A stretch of 64,000 nt of DNA from a virus. Position numbers and translations under genes: made by a program. Under the pieces are notes generated by a model that ran no database searches, was not told the origin of the DNA, and saw only the letters and a list, made by a program, of their open reading frames with translations. Of the stretch, positions 33,125-39,340 are shown in pieces (positions within the stretch are counted from its first letter, which is position 1; every line of letters starts with the position of its first letter). The stretch lies in the IMG/VR virus record IMGVR_UViG_3300026292_000003, positions 124,001-188,000 of that record. One strand, given 5' to 3'.

Positions 33125-34232
33125 AGAAGTTAAACTAAATTTTGAAGATGTATTAATGGAACCAAAACGTTCTACATTAGGTAGTAGACGTGACGTACAA
33201 ATGACTAGAAAGTTTACATTTAGAAACTCTGGTAAAGTGATTGACTTCTGTCCTATATTTGCTAGTAATATGGATGGTGTAGGTACATTTGAAGTAGCTA
33301 AAGTATTACAAGAACATAAAATGATGACTGTAATTACAAAAAGTACACCACTAGAAGAATGGAAAGCGGCCGCTGGTACAGGTTTAAGAATGCAAAGTAT
33401 AAGTGTATGTACAGGTACAAATAAAATGTGGGACCCAGATGCACCAGACTATGCTAATATGAAAGCAGTACTAGAAGCATTTCCTGATGTAAAAATGATT
33501 ACTGTAGATGTTGCTAATGCTTATCACGAGAATTTTGTAGACTTTATTAAGATGATTAGAGATGAATATCCTGATAAAGTTATTGTAGCAGGTAACGTAG
33601 TTACACCAGAGATGGTAGAAGAATTAATTATAAACGGTGCTGACGTAGTTAAAATTGGTATTGGACCAGGCTCAGTATGTACAACAAGAACAATGACAGG
33701 TATTGGAGTACCACAGTTTTCAGCTATATTAGAATGTGCAGATGCGGCAAATGGCGTTGATGGACATATTATGGCAGATGGTGGTTGTGTACACCCAGGA
33801 GATATTGCAAAAGCACTTGGTGGTGGAGCTCATATGGTTATGATAGGTGGTATGTTAGCAGGACACAAAGAAGGTGGTGGTAAACTTATCACTAAACATA
33901 CAGCCACAGGTGGTGCGTATAAAACACCTGAGGGAACATATGTTCCTTATTATGAAGAACAACAGTTTGTTGAGTTCTACGGAATGAGTTCAGATCGTGC
34001 TAGAGAGAAGCATGGCAAACGAAAAGATGGATATAGAGGTAACGAAGGTAGACATATTGTTATGCCTTACAGAGGACCTATTAATGACACAGTTGAGAAT
34101 ATACTAGGTGGTGTTAGATCAGCGGCCACTTATATTGGAGCAAGACGTTTAAAGGATATGCCAAAGTGTGCAACATTCGTAAGAACAAATAATGTTATCA
34201 ATAGAACTTACGAGCAATTCACAGTAAAATAA
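33111..34232 (+). CDS. guaC: GMP reductase
   Basis: The 373-residue protein is a TIM-barrel IMPDH/GMPR family member; the catalytic loop KIGIGPGSVCTTRTMTGIGVPQ (about 182-203, Cys about 191) and YGMSSDRAREKHG (about 288-300) match GuaC rather than IMPDH, and no CBS domains are present. It reduces GMP to IMP and ammonia using NADPH, allowing guanine salvage into adenine nucleotides. About 25 residues longer than E. coli GuaC, with an insertion around ITKHTATGGAYKTPEG. Fits the phage's AT-rich genome. Confidence 0.9.
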   Translation: MRVREEVKLNFEDVLMEPKRSTLGSRRDVQMTRKFTFRNSGKVIDFCPIFASNMDGVGTFEVAKVLQEHKMMTVITKSTPLEEWKAAAGTGLRMQSISVCTGTNKMWDPDAPDYANMKAVLEAFPDVKMITVDVANAYHENFVDFIKMIRDEYPDKVIVAGNVVTPEMVEELIINGADVVKIGIGPGSVCTTRTMTGIGVPQFSAILECADAANGVDGHIMADGGCVHPGDIAKALGGGAHMVMIGGMLAGHKEGGGKLITKHTATGGAYKTPEGTYVPYYEEQQFVEFYGMSSDRAREKHGKRKDGYRGNEGRHIVMPYRGPINDTVENILGGVRSAATYIGARRLKDMPKCATFVRTNNVINRTYEQFTVK

Positions 34233-34457
34233 GTATTGCTCAAAATGCATAACAGCCTTTACTAATTAAAACATCAGTTTTTTTCACTTCCGTGATAAAT
34301 AGAAGTGAAGACAAAAAAGCGACCTCAGCTTATAAAAAATGAGTGGCACTAGGGAAAGACCAGGGCGTGCCGACGCCTCAAAACCGACTGACACCGGAAA
34401 AGACTGGAATTGGATTCTTTCCCGAGAATGAATCCCAAAAAATTAATGGAGAAGAAG
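34233..34457 (+). other. 225-bp non-coding leader with nested hairpins and a late promoter
   Basis: No ORF is supported here. TTCACTTC/GAAGTGAA (about 34274-34309) forms a stem with the promoter in the loop; further downstream are CTCA/TGAG, GGCAC/GTGCC (about 34344-34371) and GGATTC/GAATCC (about 34412-34435). The leader ends with TGGAGAAGAAGATGA, shared exactly with 19268-19283. Transcription from the promoter at 34294 would give a leader of about 150 nt. A structured regulatory RNA is possible; no known class recognised. Confidence 0.4.
34294..34301 (+). promoter_or_regulatory. T4-type late promoter (GATAAATA)
   Basis: GATAAATAGAAGTGAAG, placed in the loop of an 8-bp inverted repeat, about 157 bp before ATG 34458. 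Confidence 0.6.
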
Positions 34458-34685
34458 ATGACTCGAACTTTGAGTGCTCTTGTAACGGCGATTTCTGATG
34501 CGTTAACCCCAAAAGGATCAACAGACTCGCAATTACTACTTTGGGCTAAAACAGAATATGGTAATGACTGGCAGTATGCATACAGATGGATGAAAGAGAA
34601 TCCTGGTACTGTACCTTTTAATAAACCAGTTGTAAAAATAGAAGTACAGAAGGATAAAGAACATGATGAATACTTTGGTGTCTAA
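34458..34685 (+). CDS. Small protein of unknown function
   Basis: A 75-residue protein (MTRTLSALVTAISDALTPKG...). ATG 34458 follows GGAGAAG; an upstream ATG at 34410 would place coding sequence over the hairpin leader. The WAKTEYGNDWQYAYRWMKENPG segment looks like a compact helical domain. It overlaps the next start by 23 bp. Confidence 0.6.
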   Translation: MTRTLSALVTAISDALTPKGSTDSQLLLWAKTEYGNDWQYAYRWMKENPGTVPFNKPVVKIEVQKDKEHDEYFGV

Positions 34686-34851
34686 TTATTGTGCTATATG
34701 TGAAGCAGTATCACATTGGACAAGAAGATTTTTCGCAAGATTACTAGAAACTTTTGAAACAGTAGGGAAAGCAAGAGCTTCCGCAGAACTAACCCGACAA
34801 GGGTATCATAAAGAAGCAAAGGCGTTGATGTGCGATGTTAAAAGCGATTAA
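34663..34851 (+). CDS. Small Arg-rich helical protein
   Basis: A 62-residue protein with a basic helix (SHWTRRFFARLLETFETVG) and the ending ARASAELTRQGYHKEAKALM. The second part resembles very small alphaproteobacterial proteins (DUF1127-like and relatives) used in RNA and phosphate regulation, but the match is weak. It overlaps both neighbours, forming a four-gene chain of micro-proteins. Confidence 0.5.
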   Translation: MMNTLVSNYCAICEAVSHWTRRFFARLLETFETVGKARASAELTRQGYHKEAKALMCDVKSD

Positions 34852-34969
34852 GAAATTTTTTAAAAATATAACTATGTCAGAAAGCGAACGTTATCTAGCA
34901 AATTCAGTAGATTTAGTTGACCTTGAAAGAAGACAACGAGAATTAAGAACTAAAGGATTTAGAGTATAA
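34835..34969 (+). CDS. 44-residue DUF3563-like micro-protein
   Basis: ATG 34835 opens a 44-residue frame within the previous gene's end. The C-terminal half ERYLANSVDLVDLERRQREL matches the conserved core of the DUF3563 family (YLaqatDlvDLErRmReL), small proteobacterial proteins of unknown function. The N-terminus is basic and amphipathic (MLKAIKKFFKN). Confidence 0.6.
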   Translation: MLKAIKKFFKNITMSESERYLANSVDLVDLERRQRELRTKGFRV

Positions 34970-35013
34970 TGTGGCCTTATACAGAAGAAGAGAACGATTT
35001 TTTAAGTAAATAG
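34969..35013 (+). CDS. Candidate 14-residue micro-ORF (MWPYTEEENDFLSK)
   Basis: ATG 34969 overlaps the TAA of the DUF3563-like gene and encodes MWPYTEEENDFLSK before TAG. The sequence reads like the N-terminal stretch of short alphaproteobacterial proteins that begin MWP[FY]T. It could be a genuine micro-peptide, the remnant of a longer gene, or chance. The TAATG arrangement favours translation. Confidence 0.3.
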   Translation: MWPYTEEENDFLSK

Positions 35014-35045
35014 TACCATTGCTCATAAACTATAGTGTTAACTAG

Positions 35046-35053
35046 CATAAATA
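35046..35053 (+). promoter_or_regulatory. T4-type late promoter (CATAAATA)
   Basis: CATAAATAG, 5 bp before ATG 35059, so a transcript from it would have almost no leader. Confidence 0.45.
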
Positions 35054-35058
35054 GTAGT

Positions 35059-36030
35059 ATGAGCAAGGTACATTTACTATCACAAATTATTACAAGTTTA
35101 CAACAGGAAACTACTCAGCAAGGCAAATATAACATATTAAGCCAATATGAAAAAGAAGCTATTCTGAAAAGAGTAGTAAGTATAGCCTATAATCCTTGGA
35201 TAGATTTAGAAATGCAAAACTTTGAACCCAAAAGAATGGGCAAAAAGTTTGGTATGAGTATACCTAAATTTTTACATATCATTGATGATATGATTGAAGA
35301 TAAATTCACACAAAAAGAAAAAGAGTTTTCTTGTCAAATGGCAATGATGCATATAAATGTTACAGAAGCAGAGTTGTTTATTAAGTTAGTTAGGCAAGAG
35401 TTAGATTTAGGATTAACAGACGAAACTATTAATAAAGTTTGGCCTGGGCTTGTAATGAGTTATCCTATAAGTTACCCAAGTGCAAAAGATTATAAATCGT
35501 TTAATCAATTTCCAGCCGCGGTACAGCCAGTTAGTAGAGGACTAAGAGTAAATATTATAATTCACAAAAATACAGTATCATACAAGGACAAGCTAGGGCA
35601 GGACATATTAGGTTGGGAAATATACAATGAACAATTTATTAATCTTGCACAAGGGAACAATACAGTATTTGATGGTCACGCAGTAGTAGCAAAAGGTCCA
35701 CAAATAGTTGAAACAGATAATCAAAAAGTATTAGAAGCAGATCCTAAAGACGTTAGATTTATGTTATGGGATGTAATTAGATTTGATGGATTTATAAAAG
35801 GTGAAGATACTAGAGTTGGTTATAACTGGCGTCATAACGGCATAGAACATATGCAGATACTAGCAATAGAGAAAAATAAACAACCTTGTTATGATTTAGT
35901 ACGTGCTGACCTTGTAGGTAGTCAAGAACAATTAGAACTTTCAGTAAGTAAAATGAAACCTTGTGTTATTAAAGCATTAGATGGTACGTGGAAACACGGT
36001 ATTGACAATTCGCAAATTATTATTAATTAA
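35059..36030 (+). CDS. Degenerate T4 gp30-like DNA ligase relative, probably inactive
   Basis: The 323-residue protein aligns by eye to T4 gp30: YEKEAILKRVVSIAYNP at the N-terminus, RQELDLGLTDETINKVWPGLV (T4: RDLECGASVSIANKVWPGLI), and RFMLWDVIRFDGF (T4: KFQVWDYVPL). At the active site T4 reads Q-L-K-A-D-G-A-R, whereas here it is Q-P-V-S-R-G-L-R, so the adenylated Lys and its Asp are gone; motif III is DGH instead of DGE. It is also about 160 residues shorter. Ligase activity is therefore unlikely; a DNA-binding or regulatory role is possible. ATG 35059 is chosen; the upstream GTG 35035 would span the promoter. Confidence 0.7.
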   Translation: MSKVHLLSQIITSLQQETTQQGKYNILSQYEKEAILKRVVSIAYNPWIDLEMQNFEPKRMGKKFGMSIPKFLHIIDDMIEDKFTQKEKEFSCQMAMMHINVTEAELFIKLVRQELDLGLTDETINKVWPGLVMSYPISYPSAKDYKSFNQFPAAVQPVSRGLRVNIIIHKNTVSYKDKLGQDILGWEIYNEQFINLAQGNNTVFDGHAVVAKGPQIVETDNQKVLEADPKDVRFMLWDVIRFDGFIKGEDTRVGYNWRHNGIEHMQILAIEKNKQPCYDLVRADLVGSQEQLELSVSKMKPCVIKALDGTWKHGIDNSQIIIN

Positions 36031-36790
36031 GTCTTCCAACAATTCTTTTAATATATTTTGATCCTAGATGATCATAAAGTCCATCAAATAATTGAAATTT
36101 AGTCCAAGCCTTAATTGTACCTCTACCCTTATCAACAAATCTTTGCCACCAAGTAGTATTAGTTTTAATCTTCATATCGTATGTCATATAATATAATTTA
36201 CCTACGTGTGAGTAGTATCCAAATGGTGGTACTTGACATACAATGTCGTTATTATTAACAAACCTATAAGCTTCTATTTCGTCAAACTGTTTACCCCATT
36301 CTCTATCTCCAACACGTGGACTTCCATAAGTGTAAAGAACTGCATTTTTATATCCTAGCTCAACTAATCTACTTATTACAATAGTAGCCATTGCGGCTCC
36401 TAAACTATGTCCTGTAATAATAAACCTATCTTTTTTATTTTTAGTTTTTAACCATTTTGTAATAGAAGGCCAAAGTTTATCAACTTCACCTTTAAATCCA
36501 GCATGAACGTTTCCTTCAGTTTCACTATCTGCAGGCCATGCTTTAATGTCTGCTAATATGTCTTTAAATGATGTAGGTTCAGTTCCTCTAAATGCTAATA
36601 CATTATAATATGGTGTAGATATTCCATAACCTTGTGCATTTTCTACTTCAAAGTATTTTATTTTTTTAAATTTTAGATTTTGCTCTTTTAAATAGTTTTC
36701 TAAAGTAGCATGGTCTTCGTATGCATATTCACATATGTTGGCACATATTTCTGCAAACATCCAATCTATATTATTTTTCTGGGTGCTCAA
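36023..36790 (-). CDS. Class 3 lipase (alpha/beta hydrolase)
   Basis: The 255-residue protein has the lipase-3 pattern: LAFRGTEPTSFKDILADI (about 66-83, oxyanion region), VHAGFKGEV, nucleophile elbow FIITGHSLGAAMA (about 122-134, Ser about 128), TYGSPRVGD, NNNDIVCQVPPFGY (Asp about 178) and SHVGKLYYM (His about 189). No signal peptide is seen. It would hydrolyse lipid esters, perhaps host membrane lipids late in infection. Its start overlaps the MscS-like gene upstream by 20 bp; its end overlaps the degenerate ligase gene tail to tail by 8 bp. Confidence 0.88.
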   Translation of the reverse strand: MSTQKNNIDWMFAEICANICEYAYEDHATLENYLKEQNLKFKKIKYFEVENAQGYGISTPYYNVLAFRGTEPTSFKDILADIKAWPADSETEGNVHAGFKGEVDKLWPSITKWLKTKNKKDRFIITGHSLGAAMATIVISRLVELGYKNAVLYTYGSPRVGDREWGKQFDEIEAYRFVNNNDIVCQVPPFGYYSHVGKLYYMTYDMKIKTNTTWWQRFVDKGRGTIKAWTKFQLFDGLYDHLGSKYIKRIVGRLN

Positions 36791-37088
36791 TGATCTTCTC
36801 CAGTTTATGCGTAGGTATTCGTTTGTTGTCTATATAACGCCAAACCTTTCCTCTGCCATTACTTACTTGAAATATCGTTTCTCTATAACCTATACTTATT
36901 ATAGTAGCTTTTTCGCCATCTAGGAATACTATATCACCTGGTTCAAAACCTGGTTTCATTTTCCAACGTATACTGGCAATAAGATCACCAACAAGTTCCT
37001 TTACCCATAAAGCTACAAGGGCGGTAAGACCTAGTGCTATAATAGGTGCAAGAATGTTTGATAATTCAAGGGTTTGTTCTTCTAACAT
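36771..37088 (-). CDS. Small membrane protein with MscS-like beta domain
   Basis: The 105-residue protein has one membrane helix (about 12-35, ILAPIIALGLTALVALWVKEL) and a beta domain (FEPGDIVFLDGEKATIISIGYRET...IPTHKL, about 48-97) with the layout of the MscS middle domain. It lacks the other MscS helices, so it may form small oligomers or interfere with host mechanosensitive channels. Paired with the lipase in a minus-strand operon. Confidence 0.6.
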   Translation of the reverse strand: MLEEQTLELSNILAPIIALGLTALVALWVKELVGDLIASIRWKMKPGFEPGDIVFLDGEKATIISIGYRETIFQVSNGRGKVWRYIDNKRIPTHKLEKIIEHPEK

Positions 37089-37093
37089 AAAAC

Positions 37094-37101
37094 TATTTAT
37101 C
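37094..37101 (-). promoter_or_regulatory. T4-type late promoter, minus strand (GATAAATA)
   Basis: The minus strand reads AAAAGATAAATAGTTTTATG: GATAAATA five bases before the ATG of the MscS-like gene. No ribosome site fits between, suggesting a near-leaderless transcript. Confidence 0.6.
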
Positions 37102-37109
37102 TTTTCTGC

Positions 37110-37138
37110 TTGACACTAAGGTTAAAATAGCTTATAAT
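37110..37138 (+). promoter_or_regulatory. Sigma70-type promoter
   Basis: TTGACA (37110-37115), 17-bp spacer, TATAAT (37133-37138), perfect consensus, driving the peroxiredoxin gene and diverging from the minus-strand late promoter. Confidence 0.85.
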
Positions 37139-37190
37139 GAGTACATAATTTGGCACAAAGAAGTGCAATTTAACAGAGAGTTATACTATT

Positions 37191-37724
37191 ATGAAAGGTT
37201 TAAAGATACCGTCAGTTACTTTTAGAGTTAGACAAGGTGACGAAGAAGTACCGGGAGAAGCTGGTTGTCCTATTGGAGGAGAATGGATTACTACAACAAC
37301 AGATGATTACTTCAAAGGTAAACGTATTGTATTGTTTAGTTTACCAGGTGCATTTACACCAACTTGTTCCTCAAAGCAGTTACCGGGTTTTGAAGGAAAT
37401 TATGAGACAATTAAGGCAAAAAACATTGATGAGATTTACTGCATAAGTGTAAATGACAGTTTCGTTATGAATGCTTGGGCAGAAAAAATGCAAATTAAAA
37501 ATGTTAAAATGATTCCAGATGGCTCAGGAAACTTTACTAGGTTTATGGGTATGCTAATTGGAAAGAACCATTTAGGATTTGGAATGCGTAGTTGGAGATA
37601 TATGGCAGTTATTAACGATGGAGTTGTTGAACATTGGTGGCAAGAACCAGGAATCAATAACGAAGGTGATGATAACGATCCATATGGAGAAACTTCTCCA
37701 GAAAATTTAATGAAAACTTTATAA
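37191..37724 (+). CDS. Peroxiredoxin (Prx5/AhpE-like)
   Basis: The 177-residue thioredoxin-fold protein carries the peroxidatic motif LPGAFTPTCSSKQLPGFE (about 46-63; Cys about 54, with Thr and Arg-side contacts), the strand IYCISVNDSFVMNAWAEK and the RSWRYMAVINDGVVEHWWQEP region of the Prx5 group. It reduces hydrogen peroxide and organic peroxides using thiol donors, possibly the phage glutaredoxin. Own sigma70-type promoter suggests early expression. Confidence 0.92.
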   Translation: MKGLKIPSVTFRVRQGDEEVPGEAGCPIGGEWITTTTDDYFKGKRIVLFSLPGAFTPTCSSKQLPGFEGNYETIKAKNIDEIYCISVNDSFVMNAWAEKMQIKNVKMIPDGSGNFTRFMGMLIGKNHLGFGMRSWRYMAVINDGVVEHWWQEPGINNEGDDNDPYGETSPENLMKTL

Positions 37725-37734
37725 AGAGAATATT

Positions 37735-38259
37735 TTGAAACAAGTAAAAGATACAATTAATAATTTCTTTAAATGGGTAAAAGGTACAGAATTAGTAGAG
37801 CTAACAGATATAGATGTTTCTGAAGATCCTGTAAGACCTGAATTAACACTTGAGTGGAGATTATCTGCTGAAAGAAAGATTTATGGACTTAAATTTGAGG
37901 ATAGCATAGAAGCAATAGTTTGTGTAGCATATACTAATGAAGTACCAATTACTGTTAGAGAAATGGACTATATGAGTCAGGTAGCTTGTCAAGAAAACCA
38001 ATCTGGTTCTATTGCAGTAGCTTATACAGTATGGTCAAGAAAAAGAGGAGCAGGTAAAGAGATAATTAATAAGTTACACGAGTTTTTAGTTAGCGAAAGA
38101 ACTGCGACGAAACGATTAGTAACATTGTCTCCTCTCACGCCTATGGCAACACATTTTCATATTAAAAATGGTGCAAAACAAATAAGTATTAATGATACTA
38201 CACAAAATTTTGAATATAGTTTAGTAAATTCAAAAACAAATTATAGTACATATAATTAA
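37735..38259 (+). CDS. GNAT-like N-acetyltransferase
   Basis: The 174-residue protein (TTG start, AGAGAA upstream) has a GNAT-type core: strands IEAIVCVAYT and SIAVAYTVWS, then SRKRGAGKEIINKLHEFL (about 102-119), where Arg/Gly residues would hold acetyl-CoA pyrophosphate, then RLVTLSPLTPMATHFHIKNGA. Similar proteins occur in T4-like cyanophages. Substrate unknown. It is 10 bp after the peroxiredoxin stop. Confidence 0.65.
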   Translation: MKQVKDTINNFFKWVKGTELVELTDIDVSEDPVRPELTLEWRLSAERKIYGLKFEDSIEAIVCVAYTNEVPITVREMDYMSQVACQENQSGSIAVAYTVWSRKRGAGKEIINKLHEFLVSERTATKRLVTLSPLTPMATHFHIKNGAKQISINDTTQNFEYSLVNSKTNYSTYN

Positions 38260-38279
38260 AAAATTAATCCACAATTCGG

Positions 38280-38307
38280 TTGACAATTAAACTTTTACGT
38301 GTATAAA
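38280..38307 (+). promoter_or_regulatory. Sigma70-type promoter of the tmRNA, overlapped by a late-like octamer
   Basis: TTGACA (38280-38285), 16-bp spacer and TATAAA (38302-38307). TATAAATA (38302-38309) also matches the late promoter, so the RNA could be made both early and late. Confidence 0.75.
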
Positions 38308-38313
38308 TATACA

Positions 38314-38604
38314 AGTAAGCGATGAAGCGACTTAACGGTAGACTGGACCTCGGGGCAGTACCGAGCAGGTCCACCATAAACACTTTGTAGTTACCAGAAC
38401 TAGATGGTACCCTAAAGTAAGGACAGACGCAGAGTGTTTATGATGGGCCTGAATTAGGATCGACAGATATTATAGGGAAGTGGAGTTTACCGGGTGATTG
38501 CGTAATTGATCAAATTTTATAAACGCAGAAGATAATTTTGCAATAGCGGCCTAATTTAGGCACGTAGGGGTGGGAACTACCTGGCAACAGAAGTGCCACT
38601 GTAT
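38314..38604 (+). ncRNA. ssrA: Circularly permuted two-piece tmRNA (10Sa RNA)
   Basis: The gene encodes the 3' acceptor piece first (about 38314-38376, ending CAGGTCC-ACCA) and the coding piece second (38445 to about 38604, starting GGGCCTGAATTAGGATCGACAG). The ends pair: GGGCCTG (38445-38451) with CAGGTCC (38366-38372), one G-U. A 9-bp helix 2 joins CGGTAGACT (38336-38344) to AGTTTACCG (38484-38492). The intervening segment carries TAAACACT (38377-38384) against AGTGTTTA (38433-38440), a processing stem. The tag frame starts at GCA 38525: A-E-D-N-F-A-I-A-A-stop (38525-38554). Downstream GGCAC/GTGCC (38559-38597) gives a pseudoknot-like hairpin. Such permutation is typical of Alphaproteobacteria. 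Confidence 0.93.
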
Positions 38605-38628
38605 TCTTTAGAATTCAGTTACTACAAA

Positions 38629-38647
38629 AAGATAAACTTCTTATCTT
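38629..38647 (+). terminator. Hairpin terminator after tmRNA
   Basis: AAGATAA/TTATCTT, a 7-bp stem with loop ACTTC, followed by TATAT. Weak but correctly placed after the tmRNA 3' end. Confidence 0.5.
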
Positions 38648-38665
38648 TATATCAAGGAAATATAT

Positions 38666-39259
38666 ATGAAATATATAATGACAGCGGCGTTCGTCGCTTT
38701 TATGTTTTCTACTGCTAACGCAGAAGATTACAACAATACATCAATAACTATGGCCGCAGAAGGACCTGAATATGGTGTAGAATTATCAACAAATGACACT
38801 ACAAGAAAAGTAAGTGTCTACAATACTAATGGCGCATTAGATCTAGGAGTACAGTTATTAGATAACGGCACTAACACAGATTTTAATGTATCTGTTGGTA
38901 AGACTATCGATAGAAATATTGGAATGGCAGAATCACCATTAGCTACAGTTTATGTATCTGCAGAAGCTGAGTATAATTGGGGCGATAGTTTTACTAAAAA
39001 CGAAATGCATTTTACTCCTAAAATTGGAGCTAAAAAAGCTATTGGAAACCTAACACCATTTGGTGAAATAGGTTACGGTCTAAAATCAATTGAAGGTGAT
39101 TATCTTGATATTGATAGAGACACACCGTTTGCTGAAATCGGTACATCAGTTGGTCTAACTGATAATACGTCATTAAAAGCATCAGTAACACAATCAATGA
39201 ATACTGATTGGGAAAAGACTGATCGTGAAATTGGACTAAAGCTGACAGTTCAGTTTTAA
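38666..39259 (+). CDS. Outer-membrane beta-barrel-like protein with signal peptide
   Basis: The 197-residue protein has a Sec signal peptide (KYIMTAAFVAFMFSTANA-ED, cleavage about 19/20), alternating polar/apolar strands throughout (for example YGVELSTND, LDLGVQLLDN, FGEIGYGLKS, IGTSVGLTDN), and a C-terminal strand ending LKLTVQF; the terminal Phe is the recognition signal for the BAM assembly complex. This fits an 8- to 10-strand barrel. It could block superinfection or alter permeability. It directly follows the tmRNA and probably shares its promoter read-through. Confidence 0.75.
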   Translation: MKYIMTAAFVAFMFSTANAEDYNNTSITMAAEGPEYGVELSTNDTTRKVSVYNTNGALDLGVQLLDNGTNTDFNVSVGKTIDRNIGMAESPLATVYVSAEAEYNWGDSFTKNEMHFTPKIGAKKAIGNLTPFGEIGYGLKSIEGDYLDIDRDTPFAEIGTSVGLTDNTSLKASVTQSMNTDWEKTDREIGLKLTVQF

Positions 39260-39269
39260 TTAATTAGGT

Positions 39270-39299
39270 TGCGGGTTACCCTTTACACAAAAACCCGCA
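39270..39299 (+). terminator. Possible terminator hairpin
   Basis: TGCGGGTT/AACCCGCA, an 8-bp GC-rich stem with a 14-nt loop, followed by only TTTCC. It lies between the barrel gene and the next late promoter. Confidence 0.5.
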
Positions 39300-39304
39300 T
39301 TTCC

Positions 39305-39312
39305 GATAAATA
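39305..39312 (+). promoter_or_regulatory. T4-type late promoter (GATAAATA)
   Basis: GATAAATATTATAGAC, 28 bp before ATG 39341. Confidence 0.65.
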
Positions 39313-39340
39313 TTATAGACAGGCAAGAGGAGATTTTATC

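Noticed and set aside
33111-34232. Reading guaC as IMP dehydrogenase
   Set aside because: No CBS domains, and the catalytic loop and YGMSS segment match GMP reductase.
34233-34457. Known riboswitch (e.g. preQ1, SAM, purine) in the guaC-downstream leader
   Set aside because: None of the conserved cores I know could be matched by eye.
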